Source: Dehalococcoidia bacterium
Lineage (GTDB): Bacteria > Chloroflexota > Dehalococcoidia > DSTF01 > WHTK01
NCBI GenBank assembly: GCA_009377745.1
Contig: WHTK01000001.1
Location: forward strand, 62,001 to 126,000
DNA: 64,000 bases
Direction: 5' to 3'
The stretch's first letter is position 1; every line of letters begins with the position of its first letter. Shown in pieces: positions 54,054 to 62,457 of the stretch. Below the pieces are notes generated by a model. It had not been told where the DNA came from, did no database searches, and saw only the letters and a program-made list of their open reading frames with translations. The translations under genes and the position numbers were made by a program.

Positions 54054-55829
54054 CTAACGAGCGTGGAACGGCCGGTCTAGCGGCGGCCCCTGTACCAGCC
54101 GGCCTGTTTCGACCCAGACGTGGCTATTCACGACCTCGGTCTCGTAGCGGTCGAGGCCACGGACGCAGGGACCGAAGACGCAGCGGCCCTGAAGGTCGTA
54201 GGTCTGGCCATGGCAGGGGTTGCGGAACCAACCCTTCTTGTCCTGACCGGTCGCGGGGTCGGTGAAAGAGAAGGTGCTGCGCCACGGTACGGTGCAACCC
54301 CGGTTAGGATCCTTGGCGTAGAGTGCCAGGAAGCTCCCATCCTCCTGTCGTACGAGCCAAAATTGATCTTCGGGGAAGTAGATCGGCTCTCCGATTACGA
54401 ATCTATCGGCGCTCCCGAGATGGAGACGAGTTCGAGGTTCCGCACCCGAAGGCCAGGCAAAGGTCAGGAACAGGGCGAGCGATGCCCCGGCTATAGCCAG
54501 GGCAAGACCGAGGCTGGCCAGCCCAACCAGGAGCTGTGTTTTGCGGGAGCGATCCGGCCCAGGCGCGGGGCATCGGACATTCCGCCTTAAGCCAGCTCCG
54601 CCGGCTCTGCCCGGCTCTGCCTTCTCCAGCTCGAAGGCTTTGTGCAGGGCGCGCACGGCATCGGCGACTTTGTCCTCGGCGATGACGCAGGTGATGCGGA
54701 TCTCGCTGGTTGAGATCATGTCGATGTTGATGCCGGCGTCGAAGAGGGTGCGGAACATGCGCGAGGCGAAACCGGGGGCGCTCTGGATGCCGGTGCCGAC
54801 GATGCTCACCTTGCCGATGCGGTCGTCCGTGGCGACGGAGCCGGCGCTGATCTGACGCGCCACCTGCTCGACTATGGGCACGGCGCGGCCGAGGTCGCCC
54901 TTGGAGACGGTGAAGGTCAGGTCGGTCAGTCCCTCGGCGGAGGCGTTCTGGACAATGACATCGACGCTGAGGTGGGCGTTGGCCAGCGGCTCGAAGACCG
55001 TGGCGGCGATGCCGGGGCGATCCGGGACGGCGCGCAGGGTGATCTTGGCGACGTCCAGGTCGTGGGCGATGCCGCGGACGCGGTTGAACTGCTCCATTTC
55101 GATGCCTCCGTGGATCAGGGTACCGGGCGCCTCCGAAAAGCTGGACGCAACCAGGATGGGGATGCTGTAGACCGAGCCCAGCTCGACGGCGCGCGGCGCC
55201 ATGACACGGGCGCCCTTGGCGGCCATCTCGAGCATCTCCTCGTAGATGATCTCCTTGAGCTTGCGCGCCTCCGGCACGATGCGCGGGTCGGCGGTGTAGA
55301 CGCCTTCGACATCGGTGTAGATCTCTGAAGCGCCGTGCAGGGCCGCGGCGAAGGCGACGGCTGTCGTGTCGGAGCCGCCGCGGCCGATGGTGGCGACGTC
55401 TTCGCCCTCGGTCAGCCCCTGAAAGCCGGCGACGATGACGACCCGGCCGCGGTCTACCTCCTCCTGCACCCGCTTCGGCTCGATGGCGAGGATGCGGGCG
55501 TTGCGATGGACGCTGGAGGTGCGCATGCCGGCCTGCGCCCCGGAGAGGCTGATCGCCTCCACGCCGAGCGCGTGCAGCGCCATGACGAGGAGGGCGCTGG
55601 AGACCGTCTCACCGGTAGAGAGCAGGACGTCCATCTCGCGTGGCTCTGGGGAATCGGTTATCTGGTGCGCCAGGGCGATGAGGCCGTCGGTTGTGTCGCC
55701 CATGGCGGAGACCACGGCGACAACCCGATCGCCCTGGGCCTGGCGACGGGCGATGCGCTGGGCGACGTTGCGGATGCGCTCGGCGCTGGCGACGGAAGAG
55801 CCGCCGTACTTCTGGACGACGATGGCCAT
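54054..55829 (-). CDS. lysC: Aspartate kinase fused to a membrane Rieske-like domain
   Basis: A 591-residue frame without stops. Residues 1-403 are aspartokinase: MAIVVQKYGGSSVASAERIR, VVSAMG, TIGRGGSDTTAVAFAAALHG and two C-terminal ACT domains (about 255-403) with MISTSEIRITCVI. This enzyme phosphorylates aspartate for Lys, Thr and Met synthesis. A linker and a transmembrane helix (about 432-456) lead to a Rieske-like domain (about 465-591), GCTVPWRSTF and FRNPCHGQTYDLQG. The first ligand pair (normally Cys-X-His) is Asp and Asn in KDPNRGCTVPW, so a [2Fe-2S] cluster is unlikely. In another frame TAA then ATG (GGCTTAAGGCGGAATGTCC) lie at the junction, so compensating indels may have fused two genes. 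Confidence 0.8.
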   Translation of the reverse strand: MAIVVQKYGGSSVASAERIRNVAQRIARRQAQGDRVVAVVSAMGDTTDGLIALAHQITDSPEPREMDVLLSTGETVSSALLVMALHALGVEAISLSGAQAGMRTSSVHRNARILAIEPKRVQEEVDRGRVVIVAGFQGLTEGEDVATIGRGGSDTTAVAFAAALHGASEIYTDVEGVYTADPRIVPEARKLKEIIYEEMLEMAAKGARVMAPRAVELGSVYSIPILVASSFSEAPGTLIHGGIEMEQFNRVRGIAHDLDVAKITLRAVPDRPGIAATVFEPLANAHLSVDVIVQNASAEGLTDLTFTVSKGDLGRAVPIVEQVARQISAGSVATDDRIGKVSIVGTGIQSAPGFASRMFRTLFDAGINIDMISTSEIRITCVIAEDKVADAVRALHKAFELEKAEPGRAGGAGLRRNVRCPAPGPDRSRKTQLLVGLASLGLALAIAGASLALFLTFAWPSGAEPRTRLHLGSADRFVIGEPIYFPEDQFWLVRQEDGSFLALYAKDPNRGCTVPWRSTFSFTDPATGQDKKGWFRNPCHGQTYDLQGRCVFGPCVRGLDRYETEVVNSHVWVETGRLVQGPPLDRPFHAR

Positions 55830-55989
55830 GCCTCATCTTAGGCGAGGGCGTGATTATGGTGAATCGGAGGGTTGGAGGCGGACGTGCCCTCCGATTTGTC
55901 GTCGCCGGGCCATGACGCTAGTGAGGTGGTCGAAGGGCGCGGCAAATCTCGGGAGGCGGGGGTAACATCGAGCCTGATGATGCACCTCC

Positions 55990-56095
55990 AGCATCCAGAA
56001 ATAAGCAATTAACTACTACTAAATGTGTTAATCACTATCAATCGAGAGTTATCTGATCTAATATAAACCAGCGCCTAACCAAAGCGCTGGAGGAT
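55990..56095 (+). promoter_or_regulatory. AT-rich promoter/operator region of the HTH-ClpN gene
   Basis: About 75 bases (55998-56070) are strikingly AT-rich compared with the genome. TAATAT (56059-56064) is a good -10 box, with weak -35 candidates. An inverted repeat CCAGCGC (56068-56074) / GCGCTGG (56084-56090) overlaps the start region and runs into GGAGG. A role in autoregulation by the encoded helix-turn-helix protein is an inference. Confidence 0.4.
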
Positions 56096-56098
56096 GAG

Positions 56099-56923
56099 AT
56101 GGCAGAATCGGAGCGGCGGCTGGACTACAAAGACCCGGAGTGGCTGGCGGACCAGCTCGGCGTGGATAAAAGCACGATCTATCGCTATTTGCGGGAGGGC
56201 ACAATTCCCGCGGTGCAGCTCGGACGCAAGTGGCTGGTCTCCGAAGCCCAGGTTGTCGAGTTCCTCGATACGCAGGCGCGGATGCAGACAGAGGTGAGGC
56301 GCAAAGGAATGGCCCCGTTACGCAACTTGGACAAGTTCACAGAACGAACTCGCCGCGCGTTGGCAGCGGCCCAGGAAGAGGCGAAGGCGCTAAATCACAA
56401 TTACATCGGCACTGAGCACCTCCTGCTCGGCATGCTAGGTATCAGCGATTGCGTCGCGGCCTTTTCGTTGAGGAATCTGGGCATGGAGCTTGAGGCGACA
56501 CGAGAAGCCGTGGTGGGCATCGTCGGACGCGGACATGCGCCGGTGAGTGGCGACCTGGGCCTGACGCCGAGAGCGAAGAGCGTGATTGATAGCGCCGTTG
56601 ATGCAGCCCGGCGGATGAGTCTGAACTATGTAGGTACCGAGCACATTCTTCTCGGCCTGCTCGAAGAAAGCGAGGGTGTAGCGGCAGGAATCCTGGCGGG
56701 CATCGATCCAAGCCAGCAAGCGGTGCGCGGGGAGCTAGCGCGTCTCCTAATTCTGCCCGGCGGGCCGGCCGCGTGGGCCGCAGTCAGCCAGAGCCCGCTG
56801 CCGGCGGAAGCCGTTGAATCTCATCTACACACATTCCTGCAACGTCGCGGCGAAACGCAGAATCCACCGCCAATAGCGGACGAGCCTAAACCAGATGAGC
56901 CCCCTGACTCGGCGGCTTCCTGA
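56099..56923 (+). CDS. Helix-turn-helix protein fused to a ClpC-type N domain
   Basis: A 274-residue protein. Residues 12-57 form an excisionase/MerR-like helix-turn-helix domain (EWLADQLGVDKSTIYRYLRE, GTIPAVQLGRKWLVSEAQ). Residues about 76-225 are the double Clp_N repeat: KFTERTRRALAAAQEEAKAL, NYIGTEHLLLGMLG, and the second LTPRAKSVIDSAVDAARRMS with NYVGTEHILLGLLEESEGVA. In ClpC this repeat binds substrates and adaptors; the AAA+ ATPase domains are missing. The last 50 residues are Pro-rich. A repressor or adaptor sensing Clp substrates is a guess. The start is ATG 56099 behind GGAGGATG. Confidence 0.85.
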   Translation: MAESERRLDYKDPEWLADQLGVDKSTIYRYLREGTIPAVQLGRKWLVSEAQVVEFLDTQARMQTEVRRKGMAPLRNLDKFTERTRRALAAAQEEAKALNHNYIGTEHLLLGMLGISDCVAAFSLRNLGMELEATREAVVGIVGRGHAPVSGDLGLTPRAKSVIDSAVDAARRMSLNYVGTEHILLGLLEESEGVAAGILAGIDPSQQAVRGELARLLILPGGPAAWAAVSQSPLPAEAVESHLHTFLQRRGETQNPPPIADEPKPDEPPDSAAS

Positions 56924-56965
56924 TGATGCTGTGCCCGAAAGCCGTGAGCGATGGCGGGACTGAGC
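56921..56965 (-). pseudogene. Short remnant of a thrB 3' end
   Basis: On the minus strand the segment reads CGCCATCGCTCACGGCTTTC and then CAGCATCATCAGGAAG, close to the thrB 3' end (57590-57545: CGCCATCGCCCACGGCTTCT). It has the same orientation as thrB, 580 bases away. It is too short to be functional. Confidence 0.45.
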
Positions 56966-57017
56966 GGCTGTCTTATCGAGGACAACCCTCATGATGAGCC
57001 GCCTGGCAATTGCCAGG

Positions 57018-57461
57018 TTAGGCGCGGGTGACGATGGTGCCAGCAGCCATGTCGCCGAGGCGCTGGTTCTTCTTCGAAGCGGCGATCAGGATGACACCGA
57101 GGAGGTAGAGGAAGGGCAGGCCATCGATGATCCGCAGGATCGTCCGGATCGCCGATTTGCCCCAGCTCATCTCGCCTTCGAGGGAGACGACGCGCAGGCC
57201 CATGATCTTCTTGCCCAGCGTCTGGCCGCTGGTGGCTTCCAGCACCATGTAATAGCCAAACGCCAGGACGCCGTAGATCAGGCCCGGTAGGCCGCTGAGA
57301 TTGACGGAGAAGCTGCTGCTATCGGACTCGCTATCGCCGAAGAGCATGGACATGATGACGAACAGGATGCCGAGGATCACGACATCGATTATGCCGGCGA
57401 CGATCCGGGGTCCGGTGACGTTTTCGGTGACGGCTGCCTGGGGTTGCACTGCTTCATTCAT
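57018..57461 (-). CDS. RDD-family membrane protein
   Basis: A 147-residue protein with three helices and the RDD signature region: GPRIVAGIIDVVILGILFVI (Arg and Asp of RDD) and GQTLGKKIMGLRVVSLEGEM, then FLYLLGVILIAASKKNQRLG. Its cellular role is undefined; some members affect Na+/H+ exchange. It is preceded by a gap of 47 bases to thrB, on the same strand. Confidence 0.8.
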   Translation of the reverse strand: MNEAVQPQAAVTENVTGPRIVAGIIDVVILGILFVIMSMLFGDSESDSSSFSVNLSGLPGLIYGVLAFGYYMVLEATSGQTLGKKIMGLRVVSLEGEMSWGKSAIRTILRIIDGLPFLYLLGVILIAASKKNQRLGDMAAGTIVTRA

Positions 57462-57507
57462 AACGCGCGCATACTACGCCCGCGAAAGCGCTTTGAATAG
57501 AGGCAAT

Positions 57508-58374
57508 CTAGCCGTCGCTTAAAGATGCGCCCTGACCGGTGGGCTTCGTGATGATGCTGCGGCCGGAGAAGCCGTGGGCGATGGCGGTCTGCGTCATCAG
57601 GCGCGAGACACGCTCGGCGTTGTCCGTGACGAAGGCCGCAACGGTGGAGCCGCCGCCGGAGAGGTAGGAGGCGACAGCGCCCGCCTGCTTGGCCGCCGTC
57701 ATGATCGGATTCAGGCCGGTAAAGATTTCTGAACGTACGGGCTGATGGATGCGGTCCTGGGTTGCTTCGTCCAGGAGGTCGAAGCGGGAAGCCCCCAGCG
57801 CGGTGACCAGCAGCGCGGCGCGGCTGACGTTGTAGACCACGTCTTCGCGCGGCAATTGCTTCGGAAGGCGGCGGCGGCTCTCCTGCGTCGGCATCTCGAA
57901 GTCGGGGACGAAGACTACGACCTGCAGCTCGGGCGGCAGCGGCGCGCCGAGGTGGATGAGGCGGTCGCCGGCGCGGACGATGACCTGGAGCCCGCCGAAC
58001 AGGGCCGGCGCCATGTTGTCGGGGTGGCCTTCGAGCTTGGTCCCGAGGGCGAGCAGCGTCTCGATGTCGTGGACGTTATCGAGGAGGGCGTTGCCGGCCA
58101 GGAGCCCGGCGGCGCGCAGGGCAGCGCTGGCGCCGAGGCCGCGCGCCAGCGGTATCGTCCCATCCCAGTCGACGCTGACGGGCGGCGCCTTGCCAATTCC
58201 CTCGAAAACGGATTCGATGCCCTGCTCGACCAGGCGGGAGATCGACGGGCCGTTGCGCTTCGTGTTGACCGTCTCGACCGTGACCGTCGCCCAGATATCG
58301 AGTGCGAGGCCGAGGCAGTCGAAGCCGGGGCCGAGGTTGGCGGAGGTGCCGGGGGTGCGGATGGTGATCTTCAC
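57508..58374 (-). CDS. thrB: Homoserine kinase
   Basis: A 288-residue GHMP kinase which phosphorylates homoserine for threonine synthesis. The N-terminal TPGTSANLGPGFDCLGLALD, the ATP-binding loop PLARGLGASAALRAAGLLAG (GLGASA instead of GLGSSA) and the C-terminal SGGGSTVAAFV are as in the family. With lysC, 1.7 kb away on the same strand, this covers two aspartate-pathway steps. The start ATG 58374 is followed by KITIRTPGTSAN. Repeats of GTAACA type lie just upstream. Confidence 0.93.
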   Translation of the reverse strand: MKITIRTPGTSANLGPGFDCLGLALDIWATVTVETVNTKRNGPSISRLVEQGIESVFEGIGKAPPVSVDWDGTIPLARGLGASAALRAAGLLAGNALLDNVHDIETLLALGTKLEGHPDNMAPALFGGLQVIVRAGDRLIHLGAPLPPELQVVVFVPDFEMPTQESRRRLPKQLPREDVVYNVSRAALLVTALGASRFDLLDEATQDRIHQPVRSEIFTGLNPIMTAAKQAGAVASYLSGGGSTVAAFVTDNAERVSRLMTQTAIAHGFSGRSIITKPTGQGASLSDG

Positions 58375-58665
58375 GGGGGAGAGAGTAACAAGTAACAGGT
58401 AACAAGTAACAGGTAGGCCGAGGAGCCCATATCGCTCAGCACCAAGATGGGAGGCCTCGGCTACGTTGCTTGCCTTCTCGCAGACTGGCGATGCCTCGTG
58501 AGGGGGCGTAAGTTGTTGTTGTCATGGACATGGCAAAGCTCCGCGCCTGGTGGTCGCAGAGGCAGGGCCTTGATGGCTCGCTACAGGGCGCTTCGCCGGC
58601 TGGGCGCGCTGCGGGCGATGGCGGGGGAAGTAACCGGTAACCAGTAACAAGAAAGGCTACAGGCG
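58375..58665. repeat. Intergenic repeats between thrB and bcp
   Basis: No gene. Heptamer arrays (GTAACAA/GTAACAG) lie at about 58385-58413 and 58629-58651. Between them GTAGGCCGAGG (58411-58421) and CCTCGGCTAC (58455-58464) can form a hairpin. Confidence 0.6.
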
Positions 58666-59130
58666 ATGGCTGAGCTGAAGGTTGGCGACACGGCGCCGGA
58701 TTTCGACACGCTGAACGACGCGGGGGAGCGGGTGCGGCTGAGTGACCTGCGCCGCAAGCGGGTGGTGCTCTACTTCTATCCCAAGGACAACACAACCGGC
58801 TGCACGGCACAGGCCTGCGCCTTCCGCGATAGCTATCCCCAGATCACGGACCAGAACGCCATCGTCCTGGGGGTCAGCCCGGACAGCGCCAAGTCGCACC
58901 AGAGCTTCCGGACCAAGCACGACCTGCCGTTCCCGCTGCTGCTGGACCCGGAGCACAAGATCGCCGAGGCCTATGACGTGTGGCGCGAAAAGTCGATGTA
59001 CGGGCGCAAGTACATGGGCATCCTGCGCAGCCACTTCGTCATCGATGAGGAGGGTCGCATCGCCGACGCGAAGTACAACGTCAAAGCGGCGGACAGCGCT
59101 CGGCTGTCGCTGGCCACGCTGGAGGCGTAG
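58666..59130 (+). CDS. bcp: Peroxiredoxin, BCP type
   Basis: A 154-residue thiol peroxidase reducing hydroperoxides. The Cys pair is in TTGCTAQACAFRDSY: peroxidatic Cys46 and a resolving Cys51, five residues apart as in atypical two-Cys BCP. The block GVSPDSAKSHQSFRTKHDLP and the helix-ended VLYFYPKDN are typical. It is a single-gene unit; the ATG at 58666 follows GGCTACAGGCG, a weak ribosome-binding sequence. Confidence 0.95.
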   Translation: MAELKVGDTAPDFDTLNDAGERVRLSDLRRKRVVLYFYPKDNTTGCTAQACAFRDSYPQITDQNAIVLGVSPDSAKSHQSFRTKHDLPFPLLLDPEHKIAEAYDVWREKSMYGRKYMGILRSHFVIDEEGRIADAKYNVKAADSARLSLATLEA

Positions 59131-59360
59131 AGCCTCCGGCCTGATTCCACTCATCCTGAGGGCTCCCGTAGGATGGGCCGTTGGAGGGCTCATTGCGACT
59201 GATGTTCGGATGGATGCTATTGGCATTCGAGCGGAGGCGAGTCTTGATGGCGGATGCAGATGCTTCGCTGTGGCTCCAGCATGACAAACCGAGTGGACGA
59301 TCAGGATGACGAAGGTGACAACGAGAGGGATTCGACCCCGAGGTCGAGATTTGTGACTCC

Positions 59361-59389
59361 TTGCACAATATTTCAAACAGGCGTACGTT
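59361..59389 (+). promoter_or_regulatory. Promoter of the atypical SDR gene
   Basis: TTGCAC (59361-59366), 17 bases, TACGTT (59384-59389). The ribosome-binding sequence GAGGAGGAGG (59415-59424) lies before the ATG at 59429. Confidence 0.5.
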
Positions 59390-59428
59390 TGATCTCGTGA
59401 AAGAAATCACATAGAGGAGGAGGTCACG

Positions 59429-60346
59429 ATGATTCTAGTATCGGGTGGCACTGGCTTTGTAGGCTCGGCGGTTGTCGCGGAGCTCCTGCGGCGGGATCAG
59501 CAGGTCGCCGTGCTGGGTCGTGACGAGGCTCGGATCCGCCGGCGCTATGGCAACCGGGTCGAGGCCAGGGCAGCCGACGTGCGCCAGCCTTCGACGCTGC
59601 CTGCCGCGATGACCGGCATCGATATCGTGATCAACGCGGTCCAGCTGCCGAACTCACCGATCGAGAGCAAGCGGCGCGGCTGGACCTTCGAGCAGGTCGA
59701 TTACGAGGGCACCCGCCATCAGGTGGACGCCGCGAAGGCGGCCGGGGTGCGGCGCTTCCTCTACGTCAGCGGCGTCGGCGCGGCGCCGGACGCCGCACGG
59801 CACTGGTTCCGCTTCAAGTGGCAGGCGGAGGAGCACCTGCGCGCCAGCGGCATCGAGTGGGTGGTGGTGCGTCCGTCCTGGGCCTTTGGGCCGGGGGACC
59901 ACGCGCTGAACCGGCTGCTGGGCTTCGGGCGCTTCCTGCCGTTCATCCCGATGTTCGGCGACGGCCAGCAGGCGCTGCAGCCGATCTTCGTCGACGACCT
60001 GGCGCGGATCATTGCTGACGCGGCGCTGAAGCCGGAGGCGGCCAACCGGGTCTTCGAAGCCGGCGGGCCGGAGACGATGACGATGGACGAGGTGCTCAAG
60101 ACCGGCCTCGACGTCATGGGCAAGAAGCGGCCGATCCTGCACCAGCCCGTGTTCGTCGGCAAGGCGCTGGGGACGCTGATGTCGCTGCTGCCGTCGCCGC
60201 CACTACCGCCGCCACCGCTCTCGGCGGACGCCGTCGACTTCATCACCTGGCCGGCCGTCGCGGACAAGACGGACCTGGAGCGGGTGCTGCAGCCGAGGCT
60301 GACGCCGGTGCGGCAGGCGCTGGAGACCTATCTGGGTAGGAAGTAA
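59429..60346 (+). CDS. Atypical SDR / NAD(P)-binding epimerase-like (NDUFA9-like)
   Basis: A 305-residue protein with a Rossmann loop ILVSGGTGFVGSAVVAELLR (residues 2-21) and VRRFLYVSGVGA, typical of the complex I NDUFA9-like branch of the extended SDR family. The active-site Tyr of classical SDRs is not seen in the YXXXK position. GIEWVVVRPSWAFGPGDHAL is the usual end of the core. Many such proteins are of unknown function; isomerase, reductase or ligand-binding roles are all possible. Confidence 0.8.
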   Translation: MILVSGGTGFVGSAVVAELLRRDQQVAVLGRDEARIRRRYGNRVEARAADVRQPSTLPAAMTGIDIVINAVQLPNSPIESKRRGWTFEQVDYEGTRHQVDAAKAAGVRRFLYVSGVGAAPDAARHWFRFKWQAEEHLRASGIEWVVVRPSWAFGPGDHALNRLLGFGRFLPFIPMFGDGQQALQPIFVDDLARIIADAALKPEAANRVFEAGGPETMTMDEVLKTGLDVMGKKRPILHQPVFVGKALGTLMSLLPSPPLPPPPLSADAVDFITWPAVADKTDLERVLQPRLTPVRQALETYLGRK

Positions 60347-60380
60347 CAAGCAACAAGTAACAGGCAACAAGTAACAGGTT
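60343..60380. repeat. Heptamer tandem repeat after the SDR gene
   Basis: Units of GTAACAA/GCAACAA/GTAACAG, about five copies, begin at the stop codon of the SDR gene. They match those at 15494 and 58385. Confidence 0.65.
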
Positions 60381-60450
60381 CGCTCGGTGAGCAGGAATTG
60401 AGGCCGTCACGGACGATGGCGAATCCAGGATTTCAGCCTACCGGGTCCCG

Positions 60451-61098
60451 TCAGTTAGAGACCGAGCGGCCCTTGGCGGCGGCGAGGCCGGCTTCGATCA
60501 GGGCCGGCGTTAGCTGGCCGGTGATCACCCGCGCCACGATGCCACGCTCATCGATGAAGTAGGTCACGGGCAGGCCCTGGATGCCGTAGCGGCGCGAGAT
60601 CGCTTGCTCGGGGTCGTAACCGAAGGCCGTCAGGCGGACGTCGAGACCGGTGATGAAGTCGTCCGCGACGCGGAAGGTTTCGCCGTAATTGATGGCAAGG
60701 ATGGCAAGACGCTCGTCGCCGTGGCGCTGGAGTAGAGTATCGAGGTCCGGCAGCTCCGCCTTGCAGGGAATGCACCAGGTAGCCCAGAAGTTGACCAGAA
60801 CGACGCGCCCCCGATAGTCAGACAGCCGCGAGCGTGCCCCTTCGAAGTCTGAGAACTCGAACTCCGGGGCCAGGTTGCCCTCTCGCAGGCCAACGCTGCG
60901 CTCGTCCACAGCCGGCGTCTCGATCGAGGCGTTCGCGGCCTGGACATCGGGCGCGATAACGCTGTCCTCGGACTGGAACAGGACGCCCGCCCGCCATAAG
61001 CCCAGGAGCGCCACACCCACCACGAGCGCCGCCGCGCCCAGCCTTACAAGCTGGCTCCGGCCGGAAGCGCCCGGCTTTGGACTCAGGTTGGTGTCCAC
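60451..61098 (-). CDS. TlpA/ResA-like membrane-anchored thioredoxin
   Basis: A 215-residue protein: an N-terminal helix (about 19-37) anchors a thioredoxin domain with the WCIPC active site (Cys109, Cys112) in NFWATWCIPCKAELPDLD and cis-Pro in IQGLPVTYFID. It belongs to the family that reduces apocytochrome c Cys or other extracytoplasmic disulfides, which fits with the c-type cytochrome at 49675. No partner gene is adjacent. The ATG at 61098 is the first good start. Confidence 0.88.
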   Translation of the reverse strand: MDTNLSPKPGASGRSQLVRLGAAALVVGVALLGLWRAGVLFQSEDSVIAPDVQAANASIETPAVDERSVGLREGNLAPEFEFSDFEGARSRLSDYRGRVVLVNFWATWCIPCKAELPDLDTLLQRHGDERLAILAINYGETFRVADDFITGLDVRLTAFGYDPEQAISRRYGIQGLPVTYFIDERGIVARVITGQLTPALIEAGLAAAKGRSVSN

Positions 61099-61132
61099 GC
61101 CTCTAGGTTACGCCAGGGCGCGACGAGAGCGT

Positions 61133-61294
61133 TCAGGCGGCGCGCTGGACCTTCTTGGCGGCGATGTCCGGCGGCGGCACGGAGCGCCCGCACTGGAGGC
61201 AACGCCATTCATCACCGTCTATGTCCTCAAAGTAAGCAGCGCCGCCACAACGAGGGCAGGCATTCATGCGTAGGTTCAGGTTGCGTCGCTTCAT
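61133..61294 (-). CDS. Small zinc-ribbon protein
   Basis: A 53-residue protein with a two-pair zinc ribbon: ACPRCGGAAYFEDIDGDEWR and CLQCG (Cys13-X2-Cys16 and Cys32-X2-Cys35). A strong ribosome-binding sequence GAGGAGGTCTGAG precedes the ATG at 61294. The basic N-terminus (MKRRNLNLR) and the C-terminus (AAKKVQRAA) suggest nucleic acid binding. The family is undefined. It is divergent from the HAD gene. Confidence 0.65.
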   Translation of the reverse strand: MKRRNLNLRMNACPRCGGAAYFEDIDGDEWRCLQCGRSVPPPDIAAKKVQRAA

Positions 61295-61688
61295 CTCAGA
61301 CCTCCTCACATAACGAGCGGAATGCTAACCGCGACTCGCTCAGACTAAGGGTTTCGAGATGCGATTCGATTACAGGCCTGCTACGTGGCTGTTAAAATTC
61401 CATGAACTCCTCTTAGCAGAGGGCGCCAGGCTTCGCTTTACGCATGGAAGGCCTTCGAGACCGAAGCGGATTCAGACAACGAAGCCGTGCTGGGATCCGG
61501 GTTTGTTCACAGCGATAGCAAGAGTTCTGTCTTTGCGAGCGAAGCGAAGCAATCCCGGTCTAAGCGGCCTGATGAGCAGGACGCCGGCGTGTGCCCGAGA
61601 TTGCTTCGGGCTAGACGCCCTCGCAAAGACAGTGAAGGCCGGCTAATCCGGCTTGATTTGCGGTAGCGCCGGGACCATGCTAGGGGGC
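61295..61688. repeat. Intergenic region with an inverted-repeat element
   Basis: No gene. A MITE-like element at 61528-61631 has 12-base perfect ends: TGTCTTTGCGAG (61528-61539) and CTCGCAAAGACA (61620-61631), with internal GAAGCGAAGCAATCCCGG and CGAGATTGCTTCGGG halves. A related single copy is near 24505-24550. Confidence 0.65.
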
Positions 61689-62453
61689 ATGACGAAACCG
61701 CGCGCCGTCCTCTTCGACATCGGTAGCACGCTCTGGCGCTCACCACCGGAGCACCCGGACGCGCTGACTTTCTGCTACGGCCAGGGCCTGCTGATCCTGG
61801 CCCAGAACATGCCCACGCCGCCGGAGATCGACCCGCTGATCGAGACGGTCGAGGGCTATCTGGCCGAGTGGGAGGAGATCTGGCGCACGGATGCGGGCCA
61901 GGTCGAGCAGAGGCCGACGGCGGAGTTCGTTGCCGAAGCGCTGAAGCGGCTCAACCTCAGCCTGGCGCCCCGCCCCCTGGCCGCGTTCACGGACATGATC
62001 ATGGAGACCAGCGTCTTCACGGCGATGCATGAGCCTCCGGAGCCGGGCATGAAGGAAGCCATGGTGGCGCTCAACCGCGTGCGCGGCCTGAGGCTGGGCT
62101 GCGTCTCCAACGCTTTCATGAGCGCAATTACGCTGCACCGGATCATGGAGGAGCGCGGCTTTGGGCCGTACCTCGATCTCACGGTGTCGTCCTGCGACCT
62201 GGGCATCCGCAAGCCGCACCCCGCGATCTATGAGGACGCCGTGAAGAAGATGGGCTTCCCGGCGGAGGAGACGATCTTCGTTGGCGACAGGCTGGACGCG
62301 GACATCGAAGGGCCGGCGGCGCTGGGTATGCGCACCGTCCTGAGCCATCAGTACCGGCAGGAAGACCCGGCTAAGGCCAGGGTGCAGCCCGGCCACGTCA
62401 TCGGACACCTCAGCGAGCTTCCCGGCTACATCGATACGCTGATCGAGGACTAG
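61689..62453 (+). CDS. HAD-family hydrolase
   Basis: A 254-residue hydrolase of the haloacid dehalogenase superfamily. Motif I is RAVLFDIGSTLWRSP; the second Asp of DXD is replaced by Gly-Ser, and the nucleophile is the first Asp. Motif II: RLGCVSNAF; motif III/IV: GIRKPHPAIYEDAVKK and ETIFVGDRLDADIEGPAALG. The missing acid/base Asp at position +2 is unusual and suggests altered chemistry. The substrate is unknown. ATG 61689 follows GGGGGC; an upstream start at 61653 adds non-conserved residues. Confidence 0.85.
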   Translation: MTKPRAVLFDIGSTLWRSPPEHPDALTFCYGQGLLILAQNMPTPPEIDPLIETVEGYLAEWEEIWRTDAGQVEQRPTAEFVAEALKRLNLSLAPRPLAAFTDMIMETSVFTAMHEPPEPGMKEAMVALNRVRGLRLGCVSNAFMSAITLHRIMEERGFGPYLDLTVSSCDLGIRKPHPAIYEDAVKKMGFPAEETIFVGDRLDADIEGPAALGMRTVLSHQYRQEDPAKARVQPGHVIGHLSELPGYIDTLIED

Positions 62454-62457
62454 ACGC

